64,000 bases of DNA from DASRHK01 sp963776465 (GTDB lineage: Bacteria; Pseudomonadota; Gammaproteobacteria; Nevskiales; Nevskiaceae). The stretch is from positions 124,001 through 188,000 of the forward strand of contig CAVZMV010000001.1 in the NCBI GenBank assembly GCA_963776465.1, given 5' to 3'. Numbering within the stretch: the first letter of the stretch is position 1; each line of letters opens with the position of its first letter. The notes under the pieces were generated by a model that saw nothing but the letters and a program-made list of their open reading frames with translations, was not told where the DNA came from and ran no database searches. The translations under genes and the position numbers were made by a program. This document shows, piece by piece, positions 10,049 to 18,805 of this stretch.

Positions 10049-12598
10049 CTAGAGCTTCACCGACACCATCGCGAACAGCTGTCGCCCGGCGGCCTGGTGC
10101 ACGAAGTAGCTGCCGGGGAACAACGTCGCGTCGGTGACCTGGTTCAGCACGCGCTTGTCGGAGAGGTTGGTGCCGCCCACCGAGAGCGACCAGCGGCCCT
10201 GCTGCTCGGAGAAGATCAGGCGCGCGGCGTACTTGGTGTAGCCGCCGACGTGCGAGTTGGGGTCGTCGTCGACGTCGGTGAACTGGTCGCCCTGCCAGAG
10301 CACGTCGCCGGCAAGCATGACCAGGAAGCTGCCGACCGGATACGTCAGCGTCGGCGTCAGCGTCCCCGTGCTGCTCGGCGCGAAGGCGACGCGCTGACCC
10401 GCCATGTTCTGCGTCTGGTTGACGCCCTGCGAGATCGGCGCCGGCGCGCCCTTGTAGTCGATGTACTTCGCCTGCAGGACCGCGCCCGAGCCCATGATCC
10501 TCAGCGGCGGATACGGCGTGATCCAGGTGAAATCGCCTTCGACGCCGCGCGACGAGGCGACGCCGGCGTTGCTGACGGTGAAGAAGAATCCGTTGAACGC
10601 CAGCACCTGCAGGTTCTCGAAGCGCGTGTCGTAGACGCCGAGGTTCACACCCAGCGTCTTGTTGAAGAAGCGCGCCTTGGCGCCGGCCTCCCAGGTCCGC
10701 GCCTTCTCCGGCTCGTACTCCAGCTTGATCGGCGGATTCTCCTGCGGCTTGTCGCCGGTGAAGGAGATGGCGTTGAAGCCGCCGCTCTTGAAGCCCTGCG
10801 CGTAGGACGCGTAGTAGTTCACCGCGTCGGCGTAATACTGCAGCGCGATCTTGGGCGAGACGTCGGACTCCTCGCGGCGCAGCCCCGGCTGGCTGTAGTC
10901 GTTGGCCATCAGCAGCGCGTCGATGATGCAGGTCGACATCGGCGACTGCGGCACGCCGCGGTCCTTGGTCACGCACTGGCTGTGACCGATGGCGTCGACC
11001 TGCTTCTCCTCCTTGTTGATGCGGATGCCGGGCGTGATGGCGATGCGATCGGTGACGTTCCAGGTGACCTGCCCGAACAGCGCGCGCGCGTCGATGGTCT
11101 GGTCGTAGTCGAACTGGTAGAGGTCGCCGTCGGTGACGCCGCCAGTGACGGTGGGCAGCAGGGGTCCGATTATCGGGATCGAGCCGGTGATCCTGCAGCC
11201 GAGGGTCGGCAGCGCTGCGAGCTGGCGGAAGTCGCAGGTGGTGGCATAGGACGAGATGTCCCGGCCGACCATGGCCTGCGCGAACAGCGTGTAGTCGGAC
11301 TTGAAGTAGAAGCCGCCGGCCACGAACTCCACTTTCTTGCCGAGGCCGAACAGGCTGGAGAAATTGCCGGTGAGCCGCAGCTCCGCGGACCGCTGCTCGT
11401 GATCCTCGTGGCTGTTGAGGTTGATCAGGTCCGCGGGCGAGGCGTCGATCTCGTTGAACTGGTCGATGCGGAACTGCGACCAGCCGATGACCAGCACCGG
11501 GTCGAAATCGTGCAGCGGCCCGACGTCGCCGATGTTCCAGTGCGTGCGCAGGCCGACGGTGTCCGATCCCTTGGTGATGAAGCCGACCGTGTTCATCGAC
11601 GTGTTGAAGTCGTACGGGTCGTCCTCGATGTCGGGATCGAAGTTGCGCAGGTAGGTGAACGTGTCCTCGTCGAGCTTGTAGAGCTCCAGCGGCCAGAACG
11701 GCGCGTTGGTCTGCGAGCTGACGGCCGTGAGCTCGCTCTCGAAGTTGTAGCCCGCGACGAGCCTCAGCTTCACCCTGCCCGCCTTCTGCCGGACCTTGTC
11801 CTCGGTGCGGTCCAGGAACTGGTTGTAGAACTGCCCCTCCTTGCCGATGTAGAGGCCGGCGACGCGGAAGCCGAGCCAGTCGCCGACGAAGCCGCCGGCG
11901 CCGCCTTCGACCCGCTGCTCCTGGTGCTCGCCGTAGAAGTAGCTCGCGTCCGCGGAGTACTGCGCGCTCGGCCCCTTGCTGGTGACGTTGAACACGCCGG
12001 CCACCGTGTTCTTGCCGAACAGCGTGCCCTGCGGTCCGCGCAGCACCTCGAGACGGTCGATGTCGAACATCGCCTCGGTGAAATAGCCGGGACGGCCGAA
12101 GTAGATCTCGTCCTGCACGAACGCCACCGAGCTCTCGAAGCTCGGGTTGAAGGAGTTGGTGCCGAAGCCGCGGATGAAGATCTGCGGCGAGCCGTGGTCG
12201 CGCGCTTCCATGCGCACGTTGGGGATGTAGAGCGAGACGTCGGCGATGTTCGCCGCACCCGTCTGCTTGATGGACTCGCCGCTCATCGCGGTCATCGAGA
12301 TCGGCACCTTGCGCGCCGACTGCCGCGTCTTCTGCGCGGTGACGATCACCTCCTCGAGCTTGGCCGGACCCGCGGGCTCCGGCGGAGCGAGGTTCTCGGG
12401 CTGAGGCGACAGCTCGGTGACCGGCACTGTGCCGAGCTCCTCGGTCGTCGGACGCTCGGGCCGCTCCTGCGCATCCTGCGCCCGCGGCACTTGCACATCC
12501 GTGTGCGGCGGTGGTGGCGCCGTCTCCGTGGTCTCCTGGGAATGCGCGACGGCGCTGAACAACAGCGCCGCAACCGCCGTGGACAGCAGCTTCTTCAT
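10049..12598 (-). CDS. TonB-dependent outer-membrane receptor
   Basis: An 849-residue receptor with signal peptide (MKKLLSTAVAALLFSAVAHS). The plug begins with a TonB-box-like LEEVIVTAQKT and includes the plug motif EVLRGPQGTLFGKNTVAGVFNVTSK. A 22-strand barrel follows, with QGFKSGGFN near the C-terminal third and a C-terminal strand ending in leucine (FAMVSVKL). This matches the iron-complex/catecholate-like subfamily common in sphingomonads and Xanthomonadales, but the ligand is unknown. A strong GGGGGA ribosome site precedes the ATG. The linker between signal peptide and plug (residues 31-47) is one copy of the window's 51-base element. It is divergent from the cytochrome operon. Confidence 0.92.
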   Translation of the reverse strand: MKKLLSTAVAALLFSAVAHSQETTETAPPPPHTDVQVPRAQDAQERPERPTTEELGTVPVTELSPQPENLAPPEPAGPAKLEEVIVTAQKTRQSARKVPISMTAMSGESIKQTGAANIADVSLYIPNVRMEARDHGSPQIFIRGFGTNSFNPSFESSVAFVQDEIYFGRPGYFTEAMFDIDRLEVLRGPQGTLFGKNTVAGVFNVTSKGPSAQYSADASYFYGEHQEQRVEGGAGGFVGDWLGFRVAGLYIGKEGQFYNQFLDRTEDKVRQKAGRVKLRLVAGYNFESELTAVSSQTNAPFWPLELYKLDEDTFTYLRNFDPDIEDDPYDFNTSMNTVGFITKGSDTVGLRTHWNIGDVGPLHDFDPVLVIGWSQFRIDQFNEIDASPADLINLNSHEDHEQRSAELRLTGNFSSLFGLGKKVEFVAGGFYFKSDYTLFAQAMVGRDISSYATTCDFRQLAALPTLGCRITGSIPIIGPLLPTVTGGVTDGDLYQFDYDQTIDARALFGQVTWNVTDRIAITPGIRINKEEKQVDAIGHSQCVTKDRGVPQSPMSTCIIDALLMANDYSQPGLRREESDVSPKIALQYYADAVNYYASYAQGFKSGGFNAISFTGDKPQENPPIKLEYEPEKARTWEAGAKARFFNKTLGVNLGVYDTRFENLQVLAFNGFFFTVSNAGVASSRGVEGDFTWITPYPPLRIMGSGAVLQAKYIDYKGAPAPISQGVNQTQNMAGQRVAFAPSSTGTLTPTLTYPVGSFLVMLAGDVLWQGDQFTDVDDDPNSHVGGYTKYAARLIFSEQQGRWSLSVGGTNLSDKRVLNQVTDATLFPGSYFVHQAAGRQLFAMVSVKL
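12459..12509 (-). repeat. 51-base dispersed in-frame element, copy 2
   Basis: Read in frame as HTDVQVPRAQDAQERP directly after the signal peptide of the TonB receptor. It differs from copy 3 by only a few bases near its start and has the same orientation relative to its host gene as the other copies. Confidence 0.9.
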
Positions 12599-12665
12599 GA
12601 TTTCCCCCAGATCCGTGCGCAGGATAGCTAGAATCTGCGGCAACAAGAAGCTGACGGGGGGCACC

Positions 12666-13025
12666 ATGAGCCGTGCTGTTCTGATGTTCGTCGCCATCGC
12701 GCTGAGCGCCTGCGGCGGCAAGTCGCCGGAGCCCTCCGCCGCGCCGCCGGCCGCGGCGCCAGCCACCGCCACGGCGGCGGTTCCTTCCGATCCCAAGCTT
12801 GCGAAGGTTTACGCGCAGACCTGCAAGGCCTGCCACACCGCGCCGAGCACCGGCGCACCGCAGGCCGGCGACCGCAATGCCTGGCAGCCGCGAGTCGCGC
12901 AGGGCATGCCGGTGCTGCTGCAGCACACCGTCGACGGCTACAAGGGCATGCCGCCGCTGGGCTCGTGCATGGATTGCACGGAAGCCGAGTTCGAGGCGCT
13001 GATCAACTTCATGTCGGGCCAATGA
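12666..13025 (+). CDS. c-type cytochrome lipoprotein (cytochrome c5-like)
   Basis: A 119-residue protein with a lipobox (ALSAC, lipidated C16), an Ala/Pro-rich tether (residues 20-40) and a heme-binding CKACH at 53-57. The likely axial Met lies in GYKGMPPLG, next to a second Cys pair SCMDC, as in cytochrome c5. It is therefore expected to be a periplasmic one-heme electron carrier anchored to a membrane. A G-rich ribosome site precedes ATG 12666. Its stop overlaps the start of the next gene (ATGA), so it is translationally coupled to the FAD oxidase and is a good candidate for its electron acceptor. Confidence 0.88.
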   Translation: MSRAVLMFVAIALSACGGKSPEPSAAPPAAAPATATAAVPSDPKLAKVYAQTCKACHTAPSTGAPQAGDRNAWQPRVAQGMPVLLQHTVDGYKGMPPLGSCMDCTEAEFEALINFMSGQ

Positions 13026-14431
13026 AGCGACGCGACTTCCTTGCGTCGTCGCTGGGCGTCGTCGCCGCGACTGCCTTGCCCGGTTGCGACGATCACGGCG
13101 CAGCCAACATGCCCAAGGTGCAGGCCGCCGGCGTCGGTCCCGACGGCAAGCGGCGCATCGCCTGGCAGAACTGGTCCGGCTACCAGAGCTGCGTGCCGGA
13201 AGCGCGCATCGCGCCGGGATCGATCGACGAGCTGGCCGAGGCGCTGAAGAGCGCCAAGGGTCCGGTTCGTCCGGTCGGTGCCGGCCATTCCTTCACGCCG
13301 CTCGTTCCCACCGACGGCACCATCGTCTCGCTGCGCAATTTCGACGGCCTGCTCTCGCACGACGCGGCGGCGATGACCGCGACCTTCGGCGCCGGCACCA
13401 AGCTCGGCTCCATCGGCGAGCCGCTGAACGCGATCGGCCAGGCGCTGCAGAACATGCCGGACATCGACGAGCAGTCGCTGGCCGGCGCGATCTCCACCGC
13501 CACGCACGGCACCGGCCAGACGCTCGGCGGCCTGCACTCGTATCTGACGAACATGAAGCTCGTCACGCCGCGCGGCGACGTCATGACGCTCAGCCGCGCC
13601 GAGAACCCGCAGGTCTTCGACGCCGCGCGCGTCTGCCTCGGCAGCCTGGGCGTCATCACCGAGGTGACGCTGCAGAACGCACCGGCCCACAAGCTCAAGC
13701 GCCGAGAGTGGCTGGAGGACATGGATTCGCTGATCGAGCGCTTCGACGAGCTCGCCGCCGCCAACCACAGTTTCGAGATGTATTACCTGCCGTTCTGCAG
13801 CAAGGGCCTGGCCATCGCCATCAACCCGAGCGACGAGCCAGTGAGCGCACGTCACGCCGAGCAAGGCAACAGCGCCGTGATGGAGATGAAGAAGCTGCGC
13901 GACGCGCTCTCCTGGTGGCCGGGCGCACGGCGCTGGCTGATGAACAAGTCCACCGCCGACTACCAGCCCGAGGAAGCGGTCGACGACTGGTACAAAGTCT
14001 TCCCCTCGAGCCGCGAGGTGCGCTTCAACGAGATGGAGTACCACCTGCCGCGCGAGCAACTGATGCCGACGCTCAAGAAAGTGCGCGAGACGCTCGAGTC
14101 GAAGCATCCGGAGATCTTCTTCCCCATCGAGATCCGCACCGTGAAGGGCGACGACGCCTGGCTCTCGCCGTTCTACGGGCACGAAACCTCTGGCTCCATC
14201 GCCGTGCACCACTACCACGTCGAGGATCCGCTGCCCTACTTCGCCGACATCGAGCCGCTGTATCAGCCCATCGGCGGGCGCCCACACTGGGGCAAGATGA
14301 ACACGCTCGACGCGAAGGTCTTCGCCGAGCGCTACCCGCGCTGGAAGGATTTCCTCGAGGTCCGCGCCTCGCTCGATCCGGAAGCCAAGATGCTCAATCC
14401 GTATTTGAAGAAAGTATTCGGAGTCGCCTGA
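13022..14431 (+). CDS. Tat-exported FAD-linked lactone oxidase/dehydrogenase (ALO family)
   Basis: A 469-residue protein beginning MKRRDFLASSLG, a Tat-type signal, with ALPGC as a possible lipobox. The FAD-binding PCMH domain (RPVGAGHSFTPLVPTDG and the segment AISTATHGTG) is followed by the ALO C-terminal domain with the conserved HWGKMNTL near residue 420. The family oxidises aldono-1,4-lactones or polyols, passing electrons to O2 or, in galactonolactone dehydrogenase, to cytochrome c. The coupled cytochrome gene makes the second mode likely here (inference). Its start overlaps the cytochrome stop by ATGA, and the next gene begins four bases after its own stop. Confidence 0.88.
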   Translation: MKRRDFLASSLGVVAATALPGCDDHGAANMPKVQAAGVGPDGKRRIAWQNWSGYQSCVPEARIAPGSIDELAEALKSAKGPVRPVGAGHSFTPLVPTDGTIVSLRNFDGLLSHDAAAMTATFGAGTKLGSIGEPLNAIGQALQNMPDIDEQSLAGAISTATHGTGQTLGGLHSYLTNMKLVTPRGDVMTLSRAENPQVFDAARVCLGSLGVITEVTLQNAPAHKLKRREWLEDMDSLIERFDELAAANHSFEMYYLPFCSKGLAIAINPSDEPVSARHAEQGNSAVMEMKKLRDALSWWPGARRWLMNKSTADYQPEEAVDDWYKVFPSSREVRFNEMEYHLPREQLMPTLKKVRETLESKHPEIFFPIEIRTVKGDDAWLSPFYGHETSGSIAVHHYHVEDPLPYFADIEPLYQPIGGRPHWGKMNTLDAKVFAERYPRWKDFLEVRASLDPEAKMLNPYLKKVFGVA

Positions 14432-14435
14432 CAAC

Positions 14436-15773
14436 ATGAGCGTCACTCGCCGCCTGCTGCTCACCGCCGCCATCGCCGCGCCGATCGTCTATGTCGCGTC
14501 GAAGAAGCCGCGCCAGCACGGCGGCGCGCACGACGAATACTTCCGCGCGCTGCAGGCGGCCCTTATCCGCGCCAACCTGTTCCGGCCGACGCTGGTCATC
14601 GATCGCGCGCGCCTGGCGCACAACATCAGCCGGCTCAAAGAGCATCTACCGAAGAACAAGCAGTACCGCTGCGTCGCCAAGTCGCTGCCGAGCCTGCCGC
14701 TGATCCGCGAGATCCGCGCCGCCACCGGCACCGACCGGCTGATGGTGTTCCATCAGCCGCACCTGAACCTGATCGCCACGCAGATGCCGGACGCGCAGAT
14801 GCTGCTGGGCAAGCCGATGCCGGTGGGCGCGGCGAAGCACTTCTTCGACTTGTACCGCCCCCTCCCTAACCCTCCCCCGCTTGCGGGGGAGGGCTGGGTG
14901 GGGGCGTTCGACCCGGCCAGGCAGATCGAATGGCTGATCGACACGCCGCAGCGCCTGGCCGAGTATCGCGAGCTTGCGAGCAGCCAGTCGGGCCCGGGCA
15001 AAGCGCCGATGCGCCTGAATCTGGAGATCGACGTCGGCCTGCATCGTGGCGGCTTCCGCTCCGGGCAGGAAGTGGCCGAAGCGATCCGCGCCATCGGCCA
15101 GGAGCCGGCGCTCGCCTTTTCCGGACTCATGGGCTACGAGCCGCACGCCGCGAAGACACCGGATTTCCTCGGCGGTCCACGCAAGGCGATCGCCAAGGCG
15201 ATGGCGATGTACACCGAGTGCGTGAACGCAGCGCGCGAGGCGGTCGGCTCGGCGTTCTCGCCGGATGCGCTGACGCTCAACGCCGGCGGCAGCAACACCT
15301 ACCAGTATTACGACACGTCGGCGCCGTGCAACGAGCTGTCGGTCGGATCGGGGCTGGTCAAGCCCACCGACTTCGATACCGCCGGGCTTGCCGATCATCA
15401 GCCGGCGAGCTTCATCGCAACGCCGGTGCTGAAAGCGCTCGACCGCACGCAGATCCCGGGGCTGGAGTCCATGACGGGACTGTTCCGCGCGTGGGACCCG
15501 AACACGGCGCGCACGTTCTTCACGTACGGCGGCTACTGGCACGCGAATCTGGAATCGCCGCCAGGGCTGCAGCACAACGGCATCTTCGGGCACTCGACCA
15601 ACCAGGAGATGCTCAACGGCTCGACCGACGTGCAGCTCAACGTCGGGGACTTCGTGTTCCTCCGTCCGCACCAAAGCGAGTTCGTGTTCCTGGAGTTCGG
15701 CGACATCGCCGTCTACGACCACGGCGAGATCGTCGACTACTGGCCGGTGTTCCCGGAAAGCGAGCACGCGTAG
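14436..15773 (+). CDS. DSD1-like fold-type III PLP enzyme with N-terminal export-like signal
   Basis: A 445-residue protein. After a hydrophobic N-terminus with an Arg pair (VTRRLLLTAAIAAPIVYVAS), the chain has the alanine-racemase/DSD1 TIM-barrel layout, with the likely PLP lysine in RCVAKSLPS and barrel motifs LEIDVGLHRGG and GYEPH. Relatives are D-threonine aldolases, D-serine dehydratases and amino-acid racemases. The C-terminal part (SEFVFLEFGDIAVYDHGEIVDYWPV) fits the DSD1 domain, so the reaction is open. Residues about 141-156 are encoded by a palindromic repeat read through in frame. It is coupled on both sides. Confidence 0.78.
   Translation: MSVTRRLLLTAAIAAPIVYVASKKPRQHGGAHDEYFRALQAALIRANLFRPTLVIDRARLAHNISRLKEHLPKNKQYRCVAKSLPSLPLIREIRAATGTDRLMVFHQPHLNLIATQMPDAQMLLGKPMPVGAAKHFFDLYRPLPNPPPLAGEGWVGAFDPARQIEWLIDTPQRLAEYRELASSQSGPGKAPMRLNLEIDVGLHRGGFRSGQEVAEAIRAIGQEPALAFSGLMGYEPHAAKTPDFLGGPRKAIAKAMAMYTECVNAAREAVGSAFSPDALTLNAGGSNTYQYYDTSAPCNELSVGSGLVKPTDFDTAGLADHQPASFIATPVLKALDRTQIPGLESMTGLFRAWDPNTARTFFTYGGYWHANLESPPGLQHNGIFGHSTNQEMLNGSTDVQLNVGDFVFLRPHQSEFVFLEFGDIAVYDHGEIVDYWPVFPESEHA
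14858..14905. repeat. Palindromic repeat element inserted in frame in a coding sequence
   Basis: A perfect inverted repeat CCTCCCCCGC-TT-GCGGGGGAGG flanked by CCCTCCCTAAC and CTGGGTGGGGG. This belongs to a well-known type of dispersed genomic palindrome that is usually intergenic. Here it is read through as RPLPNPPPLAGEGWVG within the DSD1-like protein without breaking the frame. Confidence 0.85.
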
Positions 15774-16999
15774 TGGGCTCGCTGGACCTGGGCTTCGTCC
15801 GCGCGCAGTTCCCCGCCTTCTCCGAACCCTCGCTCGCCGGCCAGGCGTTCTTCGAGAACGCCGGCGGCTCCTATCCGTGCAAGCAGGTCATCGCGCTGCT
15901 CACCGAGTACTACGGCCGGCTCAAGGTGCAGCCGTACTACAGGTACCCAGCCGCGAAGGAAGCCGGCGAGTGGATGGACCTGGCGCACGCGCGGCTCGCG
16001 GAATACCTCAACGTCACCGCGGACGAAGTGCACTTCGGACCGTCCACGTCGCAGAACACCTACGTGCTGGCGCAGGCGCTGCGCAAGCTGCTCAAGGCGG
16101 GTGACGAGATCGTCGTCACCAACCAGGATCACGAGGCCAACACCGGCGCATTCCGCCGCCTGGCCGCCGACGGAATCGTCGTGCGCGAATGGCGCGTCGA
16201 TGCCGACACCGGCGCGCTCGATCCGAAAGGCCTGGACACGCTGTTGAACGCGCGCACGAAGCTCGTCGCGGTCTCGCACTGCTCGAATATCGTCGCCCAC
16301 ATCAATCCCGTCGCCGCGATCTGCGCAAAGGCGCGCGCCGCGGGCGCGATGACGATCGTCGACGGTGTGGCGCTGGCGCCGCACGGACTCCCCGACGTCG
16401 CCGCCCTCGGCGCCGACGTTTACCTCTTCTCGCTCTACAAGACCTTCGGCCCGCACCAGGGCGTGATGGTCGTCCGGACACCGACGCTCGAGAGGCTCGG
16501 CAACGAAGGGCATTACTTCAATGCGGCCTCAGTCCATAAGCGCCTGGTGCCTGCGGGGCCCGATCACGCGCAGATCGCCGCCGCGCGCGGTGTCGCGGAG
16601 TATTTCGATGCGCTCGATGCACATCACGGCGGCGGTGATGCGAGGACCCGGCCCCAGCGTGTGCGCGAGCTGATCCGCGGCGCGGAAATCCCGCTGGCGC
16701 AGCGCCTGCTCGATTACCTGAAGGCGCACAAGGGTGTCCGGCTACTCGGACCATCGGATGCAACGACCCGCGCCCCAACCGTTTCCTTCGTGCCGCACAA
16801 GATCGCGCCCGGCGACGTCCACGTCGCACTCGCGCAGCGCGGCGTCATGTCCGGCGCCGGCCACTTTTACGGCGTGCGGTTGCTCGAAGCCATGAAGGTG
16901 AATCCGGATCGCGGCGTCGTGCGGCTGTCGTTCGTGCACTACACGTCGTCCGACGAGGTGACGGGCGTGATCGAGGCGCTGGACGCGATTTTGGGTTGA
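15773..16999 (+). CDS. Class V aminotransferase / cysteine-desulfurase-like PLP enzyme
   Basis: A 408-residue fold-type I PLP enzyme. The start is GTG 15773, whose first base is the last base of the previous TAG, so the genes are coupled. Motifs are FENAGGS near the N-terminus, FGPSTSQNT and NQDHEANTG around the cofactor phosphate and ring, DGVALAPHG with the pyridine-N aspartate, and SLYKTFGPHQG with the Schiff-base lysine at about 223. The catalytic Cys loop of true NifS/IscS proteins is not evident, so a lyase or transaminase role on a small amino acid is as likely as desulfuration. No signal peptide is seen. Confidence 0.85.
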   Translation: MGSLDLGFVRAQFPAFSEPSLAGQAFFENAGGSYPCKQVIALLTEYYGRLKVQPYYRYPAAKEAGEWMDLAHARLAEYLNVTADEVHFGPSTSQNTYVLAQALRKLLKAGDEIVVTNQDHEANTGAFRRLAADGIVVREWRVDADTGALDPKGLDTLLNARTKLVAVSHCSNIVAHINPVAAICAKARAAGAMTIVDGVALAPHGLPDVAALGADVYLFSLYKTFGPHQGVMVVRTPTLERLGNEGHYFNAASVHKRLVPAGPDHAQIAAARGVAEYFDALDAHHGGGDARTRPQRVRELIRGAEIPLAQRLLDYLKAHKGVRLLGPSDATTRAPTVSFVPHKIAPGDVHVALAQRGVMSGAGHFYGVRLLEAMKVNPDRGVVRLSFVHYTSSDEVTGVIEALDAILG

Positions 17000-18768
17000 T
17001 GCGCCGCATATGGCTGGTGTGCGCGGCGCTCGCCGGATGCGTGTCGCTGCAGATCGAGTCCCCCTCTGGGGAAATCGAAAACCTGGTCGCGTTCACGCGC
17101 CTTTACGGTTATGTGCGTTACTTCCACCCAAGCGACGAAGCAGCGAGCATCGACTGGGATCGGTTCGCGGCTTACGGAGCCGGCCAGGTTCGCAATGCGG
17201 CCGATCGCGGCGCATTGCGTCGCACGCTCGAGCAGCTATTCCTGCCAATTGCGCCGTCGCTTCGCATCTACGACGCCGGCGACGCCCCTCCCGCCACGCA
17301 GCGGTTGATCCTCGATGACGCGGGCGACCTCAAGATCGTTGCGTGGCAGCACTACGGAGCAGGCCTGGGCGAAACCGGAACGCTCTACAAGAGCGTGCGG
17401 CTGAATCGACCGCCCCCACCCGGGCCCGGTCTTGGGAAGAACGCGCTGGAGTCCGTCGCCAAGCCGCTGTTCATGACATACGCACAGCCGGGCGACGTCG
17501 TCGAGAAGCGCCTGAGCGCCGGTCTCATGGCCCAGATACCCCTGGCGGTGTACAGCGACGCCTCCGGAACCTTGCCGCGAGGCGACGCTTCAGCCTTGCG
17601 TGACGCACTGGCAGCGATGGACCTGCCGCTGCGCGCAGAGCGTGTAGACGTGCGCGTTGCCGCTGTGCTCATCGCCTGGAATGCGATTCAGCACTTCTAC
17701 CCGTACTTCGACGTCGTCGACGTCGATTGGGAGAGCGAGCTGACCGTCGCGCTCCGGCGCGCGCTGCAGGATCAGACATCGCCGGATGTGCAGAAGACGC
17801 TTCGGCGCATGCTGGCTGCGATCGATGATGGCCATGCCAATGTTTATCGCACGGACGAAACGGTGCCCTGGTGCCCGCCGTTCAGGGCCGCCTGGATCGA
17901 AGGCCGCGTGGTCATCGTCGAAGCGAGCGATACCCTGTTCCGGAGCGGCGACGTCGTCGTGATCGCGAATGGGCAGGATGCGTTGGCGCGGGTTGCCGAG
18001 GAGGAGAAATTCTTCTCCGGATCGCCGCAGTGGAAACGCAGCCGCGTCCTTCGTGAATTCGCGTGCGGAGCGGAGGGTGCCGCTGCGAGCTTTCTGCTCG
18101 AGCGTGATGGTGCAAGGCTCGTCGCGGATACGACCCTGAATCATCGCGACGCCGTGCCGCGCGCGGAACGTCAGCACATTGTGGAGATACGACCCGGCAT
18201 TTGGTACGTCGATCTGACGACGACTTCCCGAAAGCAACTGGACGCGGAGCTCGAGCACCTCGCCCACGCCCGCGGAGTGATCTTCGACGTCCGCGGTTAC
18301 CCGACGGACGCCGGAGCCGGCCTTGTGCCACATCTGCTGGCCGAGCCTGAGTCCGACAAATGGATGCTCGTCCCGCAGATCAGCCGTCCAGACCATGAGG
18401 GTGCCACTCACAACTCTCTGGGGTGGGGGCTCAAGCCACTGGAGCCGCGCATCACCGGACGTACCGTTTTCCTGACTGACGGCAGCGCGATCAGCTACGC
18501 CGAATCAGTCCTCGGTTATGTCGAGGGGATGCACCTAGGCGAGATCGTCGGCGGTCCGACCGCCGGCGCCAACGGCAACATCCGCATCTTTGGCTTGCCT
18601 GGCGGGCTGCGCGTGATCTTCACCGGTATGAAGGTCACCAAGCACGACGGCAAGCAGCATCACAGGGTCGGCATACAGCCCACCGTCACCGTCGAGCCGA
18701 CGATCGAAGGGATCCGCGCGGATCGCGATGAGGTTCTCGAGAAGGCACTGGCGCTGATCGCGCGCTGA
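16999..18768 (+). CDS. S41-family (tail-specific/tricorn-like) peptidase lipoprotein
   Basis: A 589-residue protein with a lipobox (ALAGC) at the N-terminus, so probably a membrane-tethered periplasmic protein. The first 300 residues have no named domain beyond LVAFTRLYGYVRYFHPSD, which is typical of this S41 subgroup. The C-terminal half carries the S41 core, with HANVYR, a PDZ-like segment (VVVIANGQDAL), and the active-site region GSAISYAE at about 495-502 followed by GEIVGGPTAGANG. ATG 16999 overlaps the previous TGA. Its codon use looks somewhat less GC-extreme than its neighbours, a weak hint of separate origin. Confidence 0.85.
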   Translation: MRRIWLVCAALAGCVSLQIESPSGEIENLVAFTRLYGYVRYFHPSDEAASIDWDRFAAYGAGQVRNAADRGALRRTLEQLFLPIAPSLRIYDAGDAPPATQRLILDDAGDLKIVAWQHYGAGLGETGTLYKSVRLNRPPPPGPGLGKNALESVAKPLFMTYAQPGDVVEKRLSAGLMAQIPLAVYSDASGTLPRGDASALRDALAAMDLPLRAERVDVRVAAVLIAWNAIQHFYPYFDVVDVDWESELTVALRRALQDQTSPDVQKTLRRMLAAIDDGHANVYRTDETVPWCPPFRAAWIEGRVVIVEASDTLFRSGDVVVIANGQDALARVAEEEKFFSGSPQWKRSRVLREFACGAEGAAASFLLERDGARLVADTTLNHRDAVPRAERQHIVEIRPGIWYVDLTTTSRKQLDAELEHLAHARGVIFDVRGYPTDAGAGLVPHLLAEPESDKWMLVPQISRPDHEGATHNSLGWGLKPLEPRITGRTVFLTDGSAISYAESVLGYVEGMHLGEIVGGPTAGANGNIRIFGLPGGLRVIFTGMKVTKHDGKQHHRVGIQPTVTVEPTIEGIRADRDEVLEKALALIAR

Positions 18769-18775
18769 TAGAACC

Positions 18776-18805
18776 GTCGGATCCGCTTCGCTTGATCCGA
18801 CCTAC
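18776..18805 (-). repeat. REP element (GTAG-headed), half of an inverted pair
   Basis: On the minus strand it reads GTAGGTCGGATC...GATCCGAC with an imperfect hairpin. Its head GTAG provides the TAG stop codon (18802-18804) of the aldo/keto reductase. It is paired with an opposite copy at 18814-18847, as in BIME structures. Confidence 0.85.

Noticed and set aside
8664..13022. A single 1452-codon frame covering the cyclase and the TonB receptor region.
   Set aside because: Only its C-terminal part is the true cyclase from ATG 10040. The rest is an off-frame shadow of the TonB receptor.
16999..18768. Horizontal transfer of the S41 peptidase gene from its milder codon bias.
   Set aside because: The impression is by eye only, and the gene is coupled by overlap to its neighbours. 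A codon-usage calculation would be needed.
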